From: Martelella sp. NC20
GTDB taxonomy: Bacteria > Pseudomonadota > Alphaproteobacteria > Rhizobiales > Rhizobiaceae
DNA length: 64,000 bases
Direction of reading: 5' to 3'
NCBI RefSeq assembly: GCF_013459645.1
Contig: NZ_CP054861.1
Span: 4,824,001 to 4,888,000, forward strand
Shown here: piece after piece, positions 47,524 to 56,342 of the stretch
Position numbering within the stretch: the first letter of the stretch is position 1
How the letters are laid out: each line of letters begins with the position of its first letter
Translations under genes and position numbers: made by a program
The notes under the pieces: generated by a model
Told to the model about the DNA's origin: nothing
The model's input: the letters and a program-made list of their open reading frames with translations, nothing else
Database searches by the model: none

Positions 47524-48219
47524 TCAGGCGTTGACCGACGAGAAGTCGATCTTGACGCCCGGACCCATGGTCGAGGACAGCGCGACGCGCTTGACGTAGT
47601 TGCCCTTGGCGCCGGCCGGTTTCGCCTTGACGACGGCATCGGCAAAGGCGCGGATGTTTTCTTCCAGCGCGGATGCCTCGAACGAGGCCTTGCCGATACC
47701 GGCGTGAACGATCCCGGCCTTTTCGACGCGGAACTCGACAGCGCCGCCCTTGGAGGCTTCGACAGCCGATTTGACGTCCATCGTGACGGTGCCGACCTTG
47801 GGGTTCGGCATCATGCCGCGCGGGCCGAGCACCTTGCCGAGACGGCCGACGAGCGGCATCATGTCCGGCGTGGCGATGCAACGGTCGAAATCGATGTTGC
47901 CGCCCTGGACGGCTTCGACTAGATCTTCCGCGCCGACGACGTCCGCACCGGCTTCCCTGGCTTCATCGGCCTTGGCGCCGCGGGCGAAAACGGCAACGCG
48001 GACGGTGCGGCCCGTGCCGTTCGGCAGGTTGACGACGCCGCGGACCATCTGGTCGGCGTGACGCGGATCGACACCGAGATTCATCGCGACCTCGATGGTT
48101 TCATCGAACTTCGCGGTGGCGCGTTCCTTGACCATCTTAACGGCCTCGGACAAGGCGTAGAACTTGTCGACGTCGACGCCCTCGCGGGCCTTCTGTGTGC
48201 GTTTTGCAATCTTGGTCAT
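47524..48219 (-). CDS. rplA: 50S ribosomal protein L1
   Basis: The 231-residue protein has [32 protein letters not shown] at about 40-71 and [23 protein letters not shown] at 117-139, both L1 signatures. It starts at [14 protein letters not shown]; three upstream in-frame codons overlap the rplK stop. In enterobacteria L1 represses the L11 operon through a leader site. It forms the mobile stalk near the E site. Confidence 0.98.
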   Translation of the reverse strand: MTKIAKRTQKAREGVDVDKFYALSEAVKMVKERATAKFDETIEVAMNLGVDPRHADQMVRGVVNLPNGTGRTVRVAVFARGAKADEAREAGADVVGAEDLVEAVQGGNIDFDRCIATPDMMPLVGRLGKVLGPRGMMPNPKVGTVTMDVKSAVEASKGGAVEFRVEKAGIVHAGIGKASFEASALEENIRAFADAVVKAKPAGAKGNYVKRVALSSTMGPGVKIDFSSVNA

Positions 48220-48224
48220 GGCAA

Positions 48225-48653
48225 TCAACCCGTCACTTCCAGGCCCATGGCGCGGGCGGAACCCTCGACCATGCGCATTGCGCCTTCGATATCGGCGGCG
48301 TTCAGATCGCTCATCTTGGCTTCCGCGATCTTGCGGACCTGATCAGCGCTGATCGAGCCGGCCGATGCCCTGCCCGGAGTCTTCGAACCGGACTTGATCT
48401 TCGCTTCCTTCTTCAGGAAGTAGGAGACCGGCGGCTGCTTCATCGCGAAGGTGAACGACTTGTCCTGGAAATAGGTGATGATGACCGGGATCGGCATACC
48501 CTTTTCCATTTCCTGCGAGGCGGCGTTGAACGCCTTGCAGAATTCCATGATATTGATGCCACGCTGACCAAGTGCGGGACCGATCGGCGGGGACGGATTT
48601 GCCGAACCTGCCGGGACCTGCAGCTTGAGCTGGCCTGCAACTTTCTTAGCCAT
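48225..48653 (-). CDS. rplK: 50S ribosomal protein L11
   Basis: The 142-residue protein starts [43 protein letters not shown] and ends [32 protein letters not shown], the L11 signature. It contacts the GTPase-associated centre and is needed for the stringent response. The start is chosen over a GTG-like upstream extension of five codons. It sits six bases before rplA. Confidence 0.98.
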   Translation of the reverse strand: MAKKVAGQLKLQVPAGSANPSPPIGPALGQRGINIMEFCKAFNAASQEMEKGMPIPVIITYFQDKSFTFAMKQPPVSYFLKKEAKIKSGSKTPGRASAGSISADQVRKIAEAKMSDLNAADIEGAMRMVEGSARAMGLEVTG

Positions 48654-48798
48654 TACTCTGCCTTTCACGTTGTGGACCGGAATTCCGGCCCGACTGCCGG
48701 TCTGTCACCGGCGGCTGCGGTTGCGTGGTGCGAACGTCCAGGCGCCGGCTAAGCGCCCTGTTCTCCCACGCGCAATACCCCCGCGAGGGGGTAAAACT

Positions 48799-49329
48799 TC
48801 AAACTTTCTCGACCTGCGCGTATTCCAGCTCGACCGGAGTGGCGCGACCGAAGATCGAGACCTCGACCTTCAGGCGGGCGCGCTCCTCGTCGACATCCTG
48901 CACCACACCGTTGAACGATGCGAACGGACCATCGGATACCCGAACCTGCTCGCCGATCTCGAAAAGCACGGTGGCCTTCGGACGCTCGACGCCCTCCTGC
49001 ACCTGACCGAGAATGTGCTCGGCCTCGGAGTCCGGAATCGGAACAGGCTTCTGATCGCTGCCGAGGAACCCCGTCACGCGGGGCGTATTCTTGATCAGGT
49101 GAAACACCTCATCATTGAGCTCGGCCCTCACCAGCACATAGCCGGGAAAGAATTTGCGCTCCGAATCGACCTTGCGGCCGCGACGCACCTCGACGACCTT
49201 TTCGGTCGGAACGAGAATACGGTCGAAATACTGATCAAGCCCCTTCTGGCGGGCCTTTTCCTCGATCGCCTCTGCCACCTTCTTTTCGAAGTTGGAATAG
49301 GCATGAACGATATACCAACGCATAGCCAT
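48799..49329 (-). CDS. nusG: Transcription elongation/antitermination factor NusG
   Basis: The 176-residue protein begins MAMRWYIVHAYSNFEKKVAEAIEEKA, the NGN domain start typical of rhizobial NusG, and ends in a KOW domain (GPFASFNGVVQDVDEERARLKVEVSIFGRATPVELEYAQVEKV). The start is preceded by GGGAAGGGGAA; the frame stays open 51 codons upstream into secE and is rejected. NusG couples RNA polymerase to Rho and the ribosome. Confidence 0.97.
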   Translation of the reverse strand: MAMRWYIVHAYSNFEKKVAEAIEEKARQKGLDQYFDRILVPTEKVVEVRRGRKVDSERKFFPGYVLVRAELNDEVFHLIKNTPRVTGFLGSDQKPVPIPDSEAEHILGQVQEGVERPKATVLFEIGEQVRVSDGPFASFNGVVQDVDEERARLKVEVSIFGRATPVELEYAQVEKV

Positions 49330-49346
49330 CTGTTTCCCCTTCCCGA

Positions 49347-49547
49347 TCAGGCGCCGAGATTGAGGATGAAATTCATCAACAAGCTCATCAACTGGTCTGC
49401 TGCAAAAAAGAAAAACGCCGCGATCACGACCATCACGATAACCATGAGGGTCGAAATCACAGTTTCGCGCCGGGAAGGCCAAACGACTTTGGCCGTCTCA
49501 GCGCGCACTTGCTGCAGAAACGTGAATGGATTGGTTTTAGATGCCAT
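49347..49547 (-). CDS. secE: Protein translocase subunit SecE
   Basis: A 66-residue protein has the conserved amphipathic segment FTFLQQVRAETAKVVWPSRRETVISTLMVIVMV and one transmembrane helix (residues about 34-54). It stabilises SecY in the membrane. Being the single-helix form, it is typical of alphaproteobacteria. It lies between tRNA-Trp and nusG. Confidence 0.97.
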   Translation of the reverse strand: MASKTNPFTFLQQVRAETAKVVWPSRRETVISTLMVIVMVVIAAFFFFAADQLMSLLMNFILNLGA

Positions 49548-49617
49548 AAACTGCCCACGCCTTTACGGCACGTAAAGCGGAAGATCCAGCTCCACGCGCC
49601 GCGAGTCTGTTTTTCAC

Positions 49618-49645
49618 TACATATCATCGTTTTTCGTTGACACAA
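49618..49645 (-). promoter_or_regulatory. Candidate secE promoter
   Basis: On the minus strand TTGTGT and TATGTA are separated by 16 bases, about 70 bases upstream of the secE start, in an AT-rich stretch. The -10 and flank match a candidate promoter before rplN. It would allow transcription of secE-rpoC independently of tRNA-Trp. Confidence 0.4.
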
Positions 49646-49715
49646 GAGAAAAACGAAATTTTGTTTTCACATTCACGCGAGCCGGCCGCTGATTTGCGAT
49701 ACCGGTCCGGCGTGT

Positions 49716-49791
<76 letters not shown>

Positions 49792-49844
49792 TCATCCTCC
49801 GCCGGCGACGAGCGTTTCCGCGCGCCGACATCAGACATTGCGCT

Positions 49845-49873
49845 CATTTACGGTGATGGCCGATGCTTTGCAA
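49845..49873 (-). promoter_or_regulatory. Candidate tRNA-Trp promoter
   Basis: On the minus strand TTGCAA and TAAATG are separated by 17 bases, ending about 54 bases before the tRNA 5' end. The downstream flank TGAGCGC is shared with the candidate rpsM promoter at 16627-16655. Confidence 0.45.
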
Positions 49874-49966
49874 GAGGGTTTTTGACGATTGCCGGGGAAG
49901 ATTGCGCAATGCGCCCCGTTGCCCGACTGGAAAGCGACATGGCCCGTCGCCTGCCCTCCCCTGTGC

Positions 49967-50091
49967 CGTCATCCCGGCCTTGAGCCGGGATCCAGAGCCA
50001 CGCGACGGGCAGCCGTCTTAAGCTGATGGCGCGCGAAAGCCAACACCTTTGCCTTACCGCCCTGGATGCCGGCTCAAGGCCGGCATGACGG
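49967..50091. repeat. Intergenic palindromic repeat element, copy 2
   Basis: The ends are CGTCATCCCGGCCTTGAGCC on the left and GGCTCAAGGCCGGCATGACG on the right, nearly perfect inverted copies of each other, with about 85 bases between them. Each half is itself able to fold. It lies between the tRNA-Trp promoter region and the dehydrogenase gene and matches the elements at 13705 and 52709. Confidence 0.85.
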
Positions 50092-50116
50092 AAGATGAAG
50101 CGTGGGAGCTTTCGTT

Positions 50117-52630
50117 TCACGCCCTCAACGCAGCATTGTCCGGGTCGAACGGGCTCTCCTCGACCACGGTCGCGTCATAGAGGTCGCCCAGGATCCTGAT
50201 CCTCAGCTTCGTTCCCGGCGCTGCGTAGTCCGGCTTCAGCATCGCCAGCGCGATCGATTTGCCGATCCGCCAGCCGAAACCGCCCTGGGTGGCGCGGCCG
50301 GCGAGGTTGCCGTCGCCGTCATAGATCGCCTCGGAACCGCGGGCATCGACATCGGTGACGCCCTCGACGATCAGCGTCGAGAACACCGAGCCGAGACCGG
50401 CCTCCTTCTTCGAAAGCAATGCCTGCTTGCCGATGAAATCCTTTTTCGGCTTGATGAAGCGGTCGAGGCCCGATTCGTAGGCAGTGTATTCGATCGACAT
50501 TTCCCGCTGCATGGCCCGGTAGGATTTTTCGAGCGCCATCGCGCCCATCGCCCGGATGCCGAACGGCTTGATATCGAACTCGGCGCCCGCCTCCATAAGC
50601 TTGTCGAATATATAGGTCTGCATCGCGATCGGGTGATGCAGTTCCCAGCCGAGTTCGCCGACGAAATTGACGCGCAGCGCATGGCAGCCCGCAGCCCCGA
50701 TCGAGACCGGCTGCCCGGTGAGCCAGCCGAAATCCTCGTTTTCGAGCGAGGTGCGCGTCAGCTTCTTCAGGAGATCGCGCGATTTCGGGCCGGCGACCAC
50801 CAGCACGCCCATTTCCATGGTCAGCGGCCGGAGTGTGACCGAGCCATCGGTTGGCGCGAGTTTCGTCAACAGGTCATGGTCGTGGCTTTCGAGCCCCGCC
50901 CCCGAAACCAGATAGAAACGATCCGGCGCCCATTCGTAAAGCGTGAACTCCGCCCTCACCCCGCCTTCCTGGCCGAGCAGGTGGCAGAGCGCGATCCGGC
51001 CGCGCTTCTTTGGAATGGCGTTGGCGAAGATGCTGTCGAGAAAGGCGCGGGCGCCGACGCCGGAGACTTCCATCTTGGCAAACGGCGTCATGTCCAGCAC
51101 GCCGACCTTCTCATGGACGTGCTTCACCTCATTGCCGACATGCTCGAAATAGTTGGATCGGCGGAACGACCATTTTTCGACGATCCGGCCATCTTCAAGC
51201 GGCGGGGCGTGATTGTGGCTGGTCAGCACATCGGCGCCGACACCGAGTTCGCTCTCATCCAGCGCATAGCCTTGCGGCGCGTACCAGTTCGCCCGCTCCC
51301 AGCCATAGACCGAGCCGAACACGCCGCCAAGCGCCTTCAGCCTGGAATAGACCGGCGCGGTTTTCAGCGGACGGGCGGCGGAGCGCTCCTCGTCGGGATA
51401 ATGCATGGTGAAGACATTGGCATAGGCCTCCTCGTTCTTGGCGATCAGGTAGCCTTCGGTCGCATAGGGCCCGAAGCGGCGCGGATCGACGCCGGCGAGA
51501 TCGACGGTGGGCTCGCCGTCGACGATCCATTCGGCAAGCTGCCAGCCGGCGCCGCCGGCGGCGGTGATGCCGAAGGAATGGCCCTCGTTCAGCCAGAAAT
51601 TCTTCAGCCCCGGCGCGGGCCCGACGATCGGGTTGCCGTCCGGCGTATAGGCGATCGCGCCGTTATAGACCTTCTTGATGCCGACTTCCGCGAAGGCCGG
51701 AACGCGCGCCATCGCGGTCTCGATATGCGGCATCAGCCGGTCGAGTTCTTCCTGGAACAGCTCGTATTCGCTGTCGTCGGAGGGACCGTCGACATAACAG
51801 ACCGGCGCGCCGGTCTCGTAGGGCCCGAGGATCAGCCCGCCCGCCTCCTCGCGCATGTACCAGGCGCTGTCGGATTCGCGCAGGACACCCATTTCGGGCA
51901 GGCCCTTTCTCTTGCGTTCCAGAATGGCCGGATGCGGTTCGGTGACGATATACTGATGCTCGACCGGGATCACGGGAATATCAAGCCCGACCATCGCGCC
52001 GGTCCTGCGGGCGAAATTGCCGGTGCAGGAAATGACGTGATCAGCGGTAAATGCCTCCTTGTCGGTCTCGACATGCCAGGAGCCGTCCGGGTTCTGGTGG
52101 ATCGCCGTCACCGTGGTATTGCGCATGATCCGCGCACCGCGGTCGCGCGCGCCCTTCGCGAAGGCCTGCGTCAGGTCGGCCGGCTGAATGTAGCCGTCAT
52201 CGGGGTGCTGGATCGCGCCCAGGATGCCGTCGGTCTCGCATAGCGGCCAGACCTCCTTGACCTCCTCCGGGGTCAGGAATTTCACATCGACGCCGATGGT
52301 CTCGGCGATGCCGGAATAATAGAGATATTCGTCCATCCGGTCCCTGGTCATCGCCAGGCGGATGTTGGAGACCTTTGAAAAACCGACATTCAGCCCGGTC
52401 TCTTCTTCGAGCGCGGAATAGAGATTGACCGAATATTTGTGCAACTGGCCGACGGAATAGCTCATGTTGAACAGCGGCAGCAGGCCGGCGGCATGCCATG
52501 TCGAGCCGGAGGTCAGCTCCTTGCGCTCGATCAGAACCGCGTCCGACCAGCCCTTTTTCGCCAGATGATAAAGCGTCGATACGCCGACGACTCCGCCGCC
52601 GATCACCAGTGCCCGAGTTTTCGTTGTCAT
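50117..52630 (-). CDS. FAD-dependent dimethylglycine/sarcosine dehydrogenase-like protein with GcvT domain
   Basis: The 837-residue protein is a two-domain flavoenzyme. The N-terminal DAO-type domain opens with the dinucleotide-binding LVIGGGVVGVSTLYHLAKKG at residues 8-27 and contains GSTWHAAGLLP, where His46 is the likely site of covalent FAD, as in dimethylglycine dehydrogenase. From about residue 420 it has an aminomethyltransferase (GcvT)-like folate-binding domain. Such enzymes oxidise N-methylated glycines and pass formaldehyde to tetrahydrofolate. The exact substrate is uncertain; dimethylglycine and sarcosine are the candidates. GAGGCGGAACGG precedes the ATG. No other one-carbon genes are adjacent. 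Confidence 0.87.
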   Translation of the reverse strand: MTTKTRALVIGGGVVGVSTLYHLAKKGWSDAVLIERKELTSGSTWHAAGLLPLFNMSYSVGQLHKYSVNLYSALEEETGLNVGFSKVSNIRLAMTRDRMDEYLYYSGIAETIGVDVKFLTPEEVKEVWPLCETDGILGAIQHPDDGYIQPADLTQAFAKGARDRGARIMRNTTVTAIHQNPDGSWHVETDKEAFTADHVISCTGNFARRTGAMVGLDIPVIPVEHQYIVTEPHPAILERKRKGLPEMGVLRESDSAWYMREEAGGLILGPYETGAPVCYVDGPSDDSEYELFQEELDRLMPHIETAMARVPAFAEVGIKKVYNGAIAYTPDGNPIVGPAPGLKNFWLNEGHSFGITAAGGAGWQLAEWIVDGEPTVDLAGVDPRRFGPYATEGYLIAKNEEAYANVFTMHYPDEERSAARPLKTAPVYSRLKALGGVFGSVYGWERANWYAPQGYALDESELGVGADVLTSHNHAPPLEDGRIVEKWSFRRSNYFEHVGNEVKHVHEKVGVLDMTPFAKMEVSGVGARAFLDSIFANAIPKKRGRIALCHLLGQEGGVRAEFTLYEWAPDRFYLVSGAGLESHDHDLLTKLAPTDGSVTLRPLTMEMGVLVVAGPKSRDLLKKLTRTSLENEDFGWLTGQPVSIGAAGCHALRVNFVGELGWELHHPIAMQTYIFDKLMEAGAEFDIKPFGIRAMGAMALEKSYRAMQREMSIEYTAYESGLDRFIKPKKDFIGKQALLSKKEAGLGSVFSTLIVEGVTDVDARGSEAIYDGDGNLAGRATQGGFGWRIGKSIALAMLKPDYAAPGTKLRIRILGDLYDATVVEESPFDPDNAALRA

Positions 52631-52935
52631 CCGTTCCGCCTCTGAGGATAGCGTGTGTGCCCGCCTTGGGCGCGTCAGTCTGATGACAAGGCCCCAACCC
52701 CTTCATGCGTCATGCTCGGGCTTGACCCGAGCATCCAGGCGGCACGGAGAACGCTGCCTGGACCCTCGGGTCAAGCCCGAGGGTGACCCCAGCTAGGGGG
52801 AAGTCTGTCCGCAAACTGACTCGCTTGTCGACGGGCCGTTCTACGCCCGACTATGCAACGCCCATCGCCACACCAACAGCCCGTTTGCGACATGCATTCC
52901 TGTGGCCGCGACGCGTTGAAAACCGGCCGCGCCGG
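52631..52935. other. Intergenic region between dehydrogenase and MscS genes
   Basis: About 305 bases lie between the flavoenzyme start and the MscS-gene stop, both on the minus strand. It contains the repeat element at 52709-52786 and must hold the promoter for the dehydrogenase. I see no other feature. Confidence 0.5.
52709..52786. repeat. Intergenic palindromic repeat element, copy 3 (variant)
   Basis: The left part is GTCATGCTCGGGCTTGACCC and the right part TCGGGTCAAGCCCGAGGGTG, inverted copies separated by a short spacer. It is a variant of the CGTCATCCCGGCC...elements at 13705 and 49967, with CGGGCTTGACCCGAG as its core. Confidence 0.8.
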
Positions 52936-55569
52936 TCAGCGCTCGCCGCCGTCGTCATTGCCGGCGTCGGGATGATCATGCGACGAGGCTGGCGCAGTCT
53001 CCGCCGGCGCGGCGGCCGTCTTGCGCATCTGCTTGCGGATCGAGTTCGCCAGTTCGTCGTGCCGTTCCTTCTGGGGAATGATGTGCAGATCGCGCTGGGG
53101 ATAGGGAATGGTGATGCCCTCGTCGCGGAACCGCTCGAAGATCGCAACCCGGATATCGTTGCGCACCGAAATCCCGTTGAAGACATCGGCGAGATAGACG
53201 CGCAGCTCGAAATCGAGGGTCGATTCGCCGAAGCCCACGAAGATCACCATCGGTTCCGGGTTCTGCAGCACAAGCGGATGCGACGTTCCGATCCCCATCA
53301 GAATATTCATCACGGTGCGCGGATCGCTGTCATAGGAAACGCCGATGGCCACCTCCGAGCGCCCCATCTGGTTGTGATGCATCCAGTTGCCGACGGAGGC
53401 GTTGATCAGTTCCGAGTTCGGCACGATGATCGACTGGCGCTGGAAGGTCTCGATCTCGGTCGCGCGCACCGAGATGCGCTTGACGAAGCCCTCGGTGGTG
53501 CCGGACACAATCCAGTCACCCACCTTGAACGGCCGCTCCGCCAGCAGGATGAGGCCTGAGACGAAATTCGACACGATCGTCTGCAGCCCGAAGCCGATGC
53601 CGATCGACAGCGCCGAGGCCACAAGCGCGAGGCTCGACAGGTTGACGCCGGCGGCCGAAATCGCAAGCAGGCCGGCAAGCACGATGCCGAGATAGCTGAT
53701 ACCGGTCTTGACCGAGTTTCGCACACCGGCGTCGGCCCTAGAGCGCAGCAGCACATTGTTGTCGAACCAGCCCTGGAACCAGCGGGTACCGAGATAGCCC
53801 CCGACGAACAGCAGCACGCCGATCAGGATGCCGCCAAGCGAGATCGTGATCGATCCGACGGTCACCGAGGTCAGATGCTTTCCGGCCCAGAGCTTGATCT
53901 CCTCCCAGCGCACACCCCACGATATCAGGATCATCGGGATACCGATCAGAAACGTCGCCGCATAGGTCACCAACCCGAGAACAAGCGAGATCTGGTCGCT
54001 GCGCACGCCCGAAACGCCGAAGCGCTTGACGACGTGCTTGCCGTATCCGGTTCTTGCGAAACTGCCGGGCTGCGACACCGCCTGTCCAAGCAGGATGCCG
54101 ATATACATTGTGATCAGCACCCCGCCCGTCAGCACCACCTGATTTGCGGCAAACCGGGACAGCGCGACATAGCCGATCAGCGCCGTCACCACGATGAACA
54201 CGCCCACGAGCCGGGTCATCACGGCGATGGCGGAAGGAAACAGGATCTTGATCGAGCGCGTCTGCGCCTGAGCCCCGCCAAGCGGAGCGCGGGGCCGGAT
54301 GAATGAAACCGCGATCAGTATGACCCCGATCAGCACCGAGGTGATGAGGCTTCGCGCGACTTCGAGGCGCAGATCGGCATCGAGCGTGTCGTTCAATACG
54401 CCGAGCAGGATATCCGCCCAGTTGATCGCGGCGAGCATGGTGAAGGCCAGCGTCAGGTTGCGGGCCGCCGGGTTGCTGATCGGCACCAGCCGCCATTGCG
54501 GCCGCCCCGGCGTCAGCACGTTGCGCGACAGCAGGTACACGAAGATGACGATCGCGGCCGAGACATAAGCCGCGCGCACGAAACGCTCGACATCCGGCAG
54601 GAAGATGCTCAGGCCGACAAACAGAACATAGGAAACGGCGAGAAAGGCAAGAAGCGCAAGACTCGGGATCGCCGTGGTCCAGAAACTCGCCAGAAGCCGC
54701 GCGACGTAATCGGGCTCCTGCTCCTGCAGGTCGAGCTTGGAGCGCTCCAGAACCCGGCTTGAGATGCGGTAGGAAAACACCGCCGCCAGCAGGGACAGGA
54801 AAAGCGCTGCCAGGAACTGAAGCCGCTTGGCATTCCAGATATAATTCAGCCAGCCGCCGTAGGAGACTTTGAAAGCGGTGATCTCGCCCCGCACCAGACG
54901 GCTGAAATCGGAGGAAAAAAGCTGCACCAGATCGGTATGGGCAAACAGCGCCTCCGTGAATTGTACGCGCCTCAGGCGACTGATATCGGCGGAGGCCTTC
55001 TCGGCCGAAACGCTCAGTTTCTGCGCCTGCTCGGAGAGCGCGTTGATTTCCGATCGCTGGGCCAGGAGCTTGTTGCGCTCCTCGGTCGTCACCCCCGGCT
55101 CGGGGGTCTCGCCAGGACCGGGCGCGGTGCCGAGTTCGAGGAGTTGCGCGCGCACATCTGTCAGCCGTTCCGAGATCGAGCTCAGGATTTTGGCAAGTCC
55201 GGTCTGAACCTGGTCCACCTCGGTCTGCAGCCTCACCAACGTATCGGTGCCCGGTGAAGCCTCGGCAATTGTCGCGGTGACGGTTGCAAGCGACTGCGAG
55301 AACCCGTCAAGCTGATCCTTCATGTCCTGAAAGAACGGATCGAGCGCCGGTTGCTCTGTTTCCGCCGGGCCGGCCGCCTGCGGCTGACCGGGTTCGCCTG
55401 TGGCCGGCGCGGCGGAAGCATCGTTGGCAGCCTGCGGGCTTGCGGCCGGGGCGGCCGTTTCGAATGCCTGCTGGGCGTGGACGTCCATGACCGGCAGCGC
55501 GAAGACAAGCGCCAGCGCCAGACATAAAATGTTGAAAACCCCTGCCCTCGCGCCGCCTCGCCAAATCAA
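52936..55569 (-). CDS. Large MscS-family mechanosensitive channel (DUF3772-type)
   Basis: The 877-residue protein has a signal peptide (about 1-32), then an Ala/Pro/Glu-rich stretch and a coiled-coil periplasmic region (about 60-215; the DUF3772-type domain). Around ten hydrophobic helices follow, then the MscS pore and beta domain: GVNLSSLALVASALSIGIGFGLQTIVSNFVSGLILLAERPFKVGDWIVSG. The cytoplasmic C-terminus includes GISVRNDIRVAIFERFRDEGITIPYPQRDLHI, typical of MscS. The start is a TTG preceded by GAAGGAAGGG; an ATG further down is out of frame. It should open under membrane tension and release solutes, like MscK-type channels. Confidence 0.87.
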   Translation of the reverse strand: MIWRGGARAGVFNILCLALALVFALPVMDVHAQQAFETAAPAASPQAANDASAAPATGEPGQPQAAGPAETEQPALDPFFQDMKDQLDGFSQSLATVTATIAEASPGTDTLVRLQTEVDQVQTGLAKILSSISERLTDVRAQLLELGTAPGPGETPEPGVTTEERNKLLAQRSEINALSEQAQKLSVSAEKASADISRLRRVQFTEALFAHTDLVQLFSSDFSRLVRGEITAFKVSYGGWLNYIWNAKRLQFLAALFLSLLAAVFSYRISSRVLERSKLDLQEQEPDYVARLLASFWTTAIPSLALLAFLAVSYVLFVGLSIFLPDVERFVRAAYVSAAIVIFVYLLSRNVLTPGRPQWRLVPISNPAARNLTLAFTMLAAINWADILLGVLNDTLDADLRLEVARSLITSVLIGVILIAVSFIRPRAPLGGAQAQTRSIKILFPSAIAVMTRLVGVFIVVTALIGYVALSRFAANQVVLTGGVLITMYIGILLGQAVSQPGSFARTGYGKHVVKRFGVSGVRSDQISLVLGLVTYAATFLIGIPMILISWGVRWEEIKLWAGKHLTSVTVGSITISLGGILIGVLLFVGGYLGTRWFQGWFDNNVLLRSRADAGVRNSVKTGISYLGIVLAGLLAISAAGVNLSSLALVASALSIGIGFGLQTIVSNFVSGLILLAERPFKVGDWIVSGTTEGFVKRISVRATEIETFQRQSIIVPNSELINASVGNWMHHNQMGRSEVAIGVSYDSDPRTVMNILMGIGTSHPLVLQNPEPMVIFVGFGESTLDFELRVYLADVFNGISVRNDIRVAIFERFRDEGITIPYPQRDLHIIPQKERHDELANSIRKQMRKTAAAPAETAPASSHDHPDAGNDDGGER

Positions 55570-55660
55570 ACCGCCGGCCCTTCCTTCTGTCCTGCACGGG
55601 AGCTCTTGAGGAGCAGCGCGTCATTTTGATGGCAGCAGCGGCTGCCAAGGCCGTCTTTCG

Positions 55661-56242
55661 TCACTTCTGACCCCAGCCGGTATTTTCATCGCTCGAAAGA
55701 TAGCGCCGCTCGTCGGGGGTCGAACGGCGCTTCAGGATCGCGTTGCGGTGCGGAAAGCGGCCGAACCGGGCGATCACGTCCCGGTGGCTTTCGGCGAAGC
55801 GGGTATATTCCTCGTTGCCGAGCGCCTTGAAAAGCTCGACGGAGCGTTTCTGGTCCTTCAGCTTTTCGGAATGCTCGAACGGCATATAGAAGAAGGCGCG
55901 CCGGTCCTCCGGCACCGCGGCATCGGCGCCGCTGGCCACCGCGAATTTGGCTTCCCTCAGCGCCAGCCGGTCGGTGGCAAAGGCCATCGGCGTCGCGCGG
56001 TAGATATTGCGGGGGAACTGATCGAGCACGATCACGGCGGCAAGCTGCGCCTCGGGGCTCGCGCGCCACGCGCCGTCGACCTTTTGCGCCAGAGCCTTGT
56101 GAGTGGAGAAGAAGCGATAGAGGATAGCGCGGTCGAGCGCTGCCACATCGTCGGGCTGGAACCAGTCCTTCGGCGTCAGTTCCTCAAACCAGAATGCAAG
56201 CACCTGTTCGGGAACCGCCGCCTCACTGATGAATTCGCTCAT
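55661..56242 (-). CDS. DUF924 family protein
   Basis: A 193-residue soluble protein contains VLAFWFEELTPKDWFQPD at the start, LAAVIVLDQFPRNIYR in the middle and AFFYMPFEHSEKLKDQKRSVELF toward the end, the conserved blocks of DUF924 (a TPR-like fold). Length is normal. Function is unknown. Divergent from the AI-2E transporter gene. Confidence 0.85.
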   Translation of the reverse strand: MSEFISEAAVPEQVLAFWFEELTPKDWFQPDDVAALDRAILYRFFSTHKALAQKVDGAWRASPEAQLAAVIVLDQFPRNIYRATPMAFATDRLALREAKFAVASGADAAVPEDRRAFFYMPFEHSEKLKDQKRSVELFKALGNEEYTRFAESHRDVIARFGRFPHRNAILKRRSTPDERRYLSSDENTGWGQK

Positions 56243-56342
56243 GTCGCCTCTCCTCGGCTGTTGCAGTTCTGCTTGCGCATGACAGAGGGGGACGATACAT
56301 TTTCATGCAGTTCCGCTCAAGCAAGACATTTGCGAGACATAT

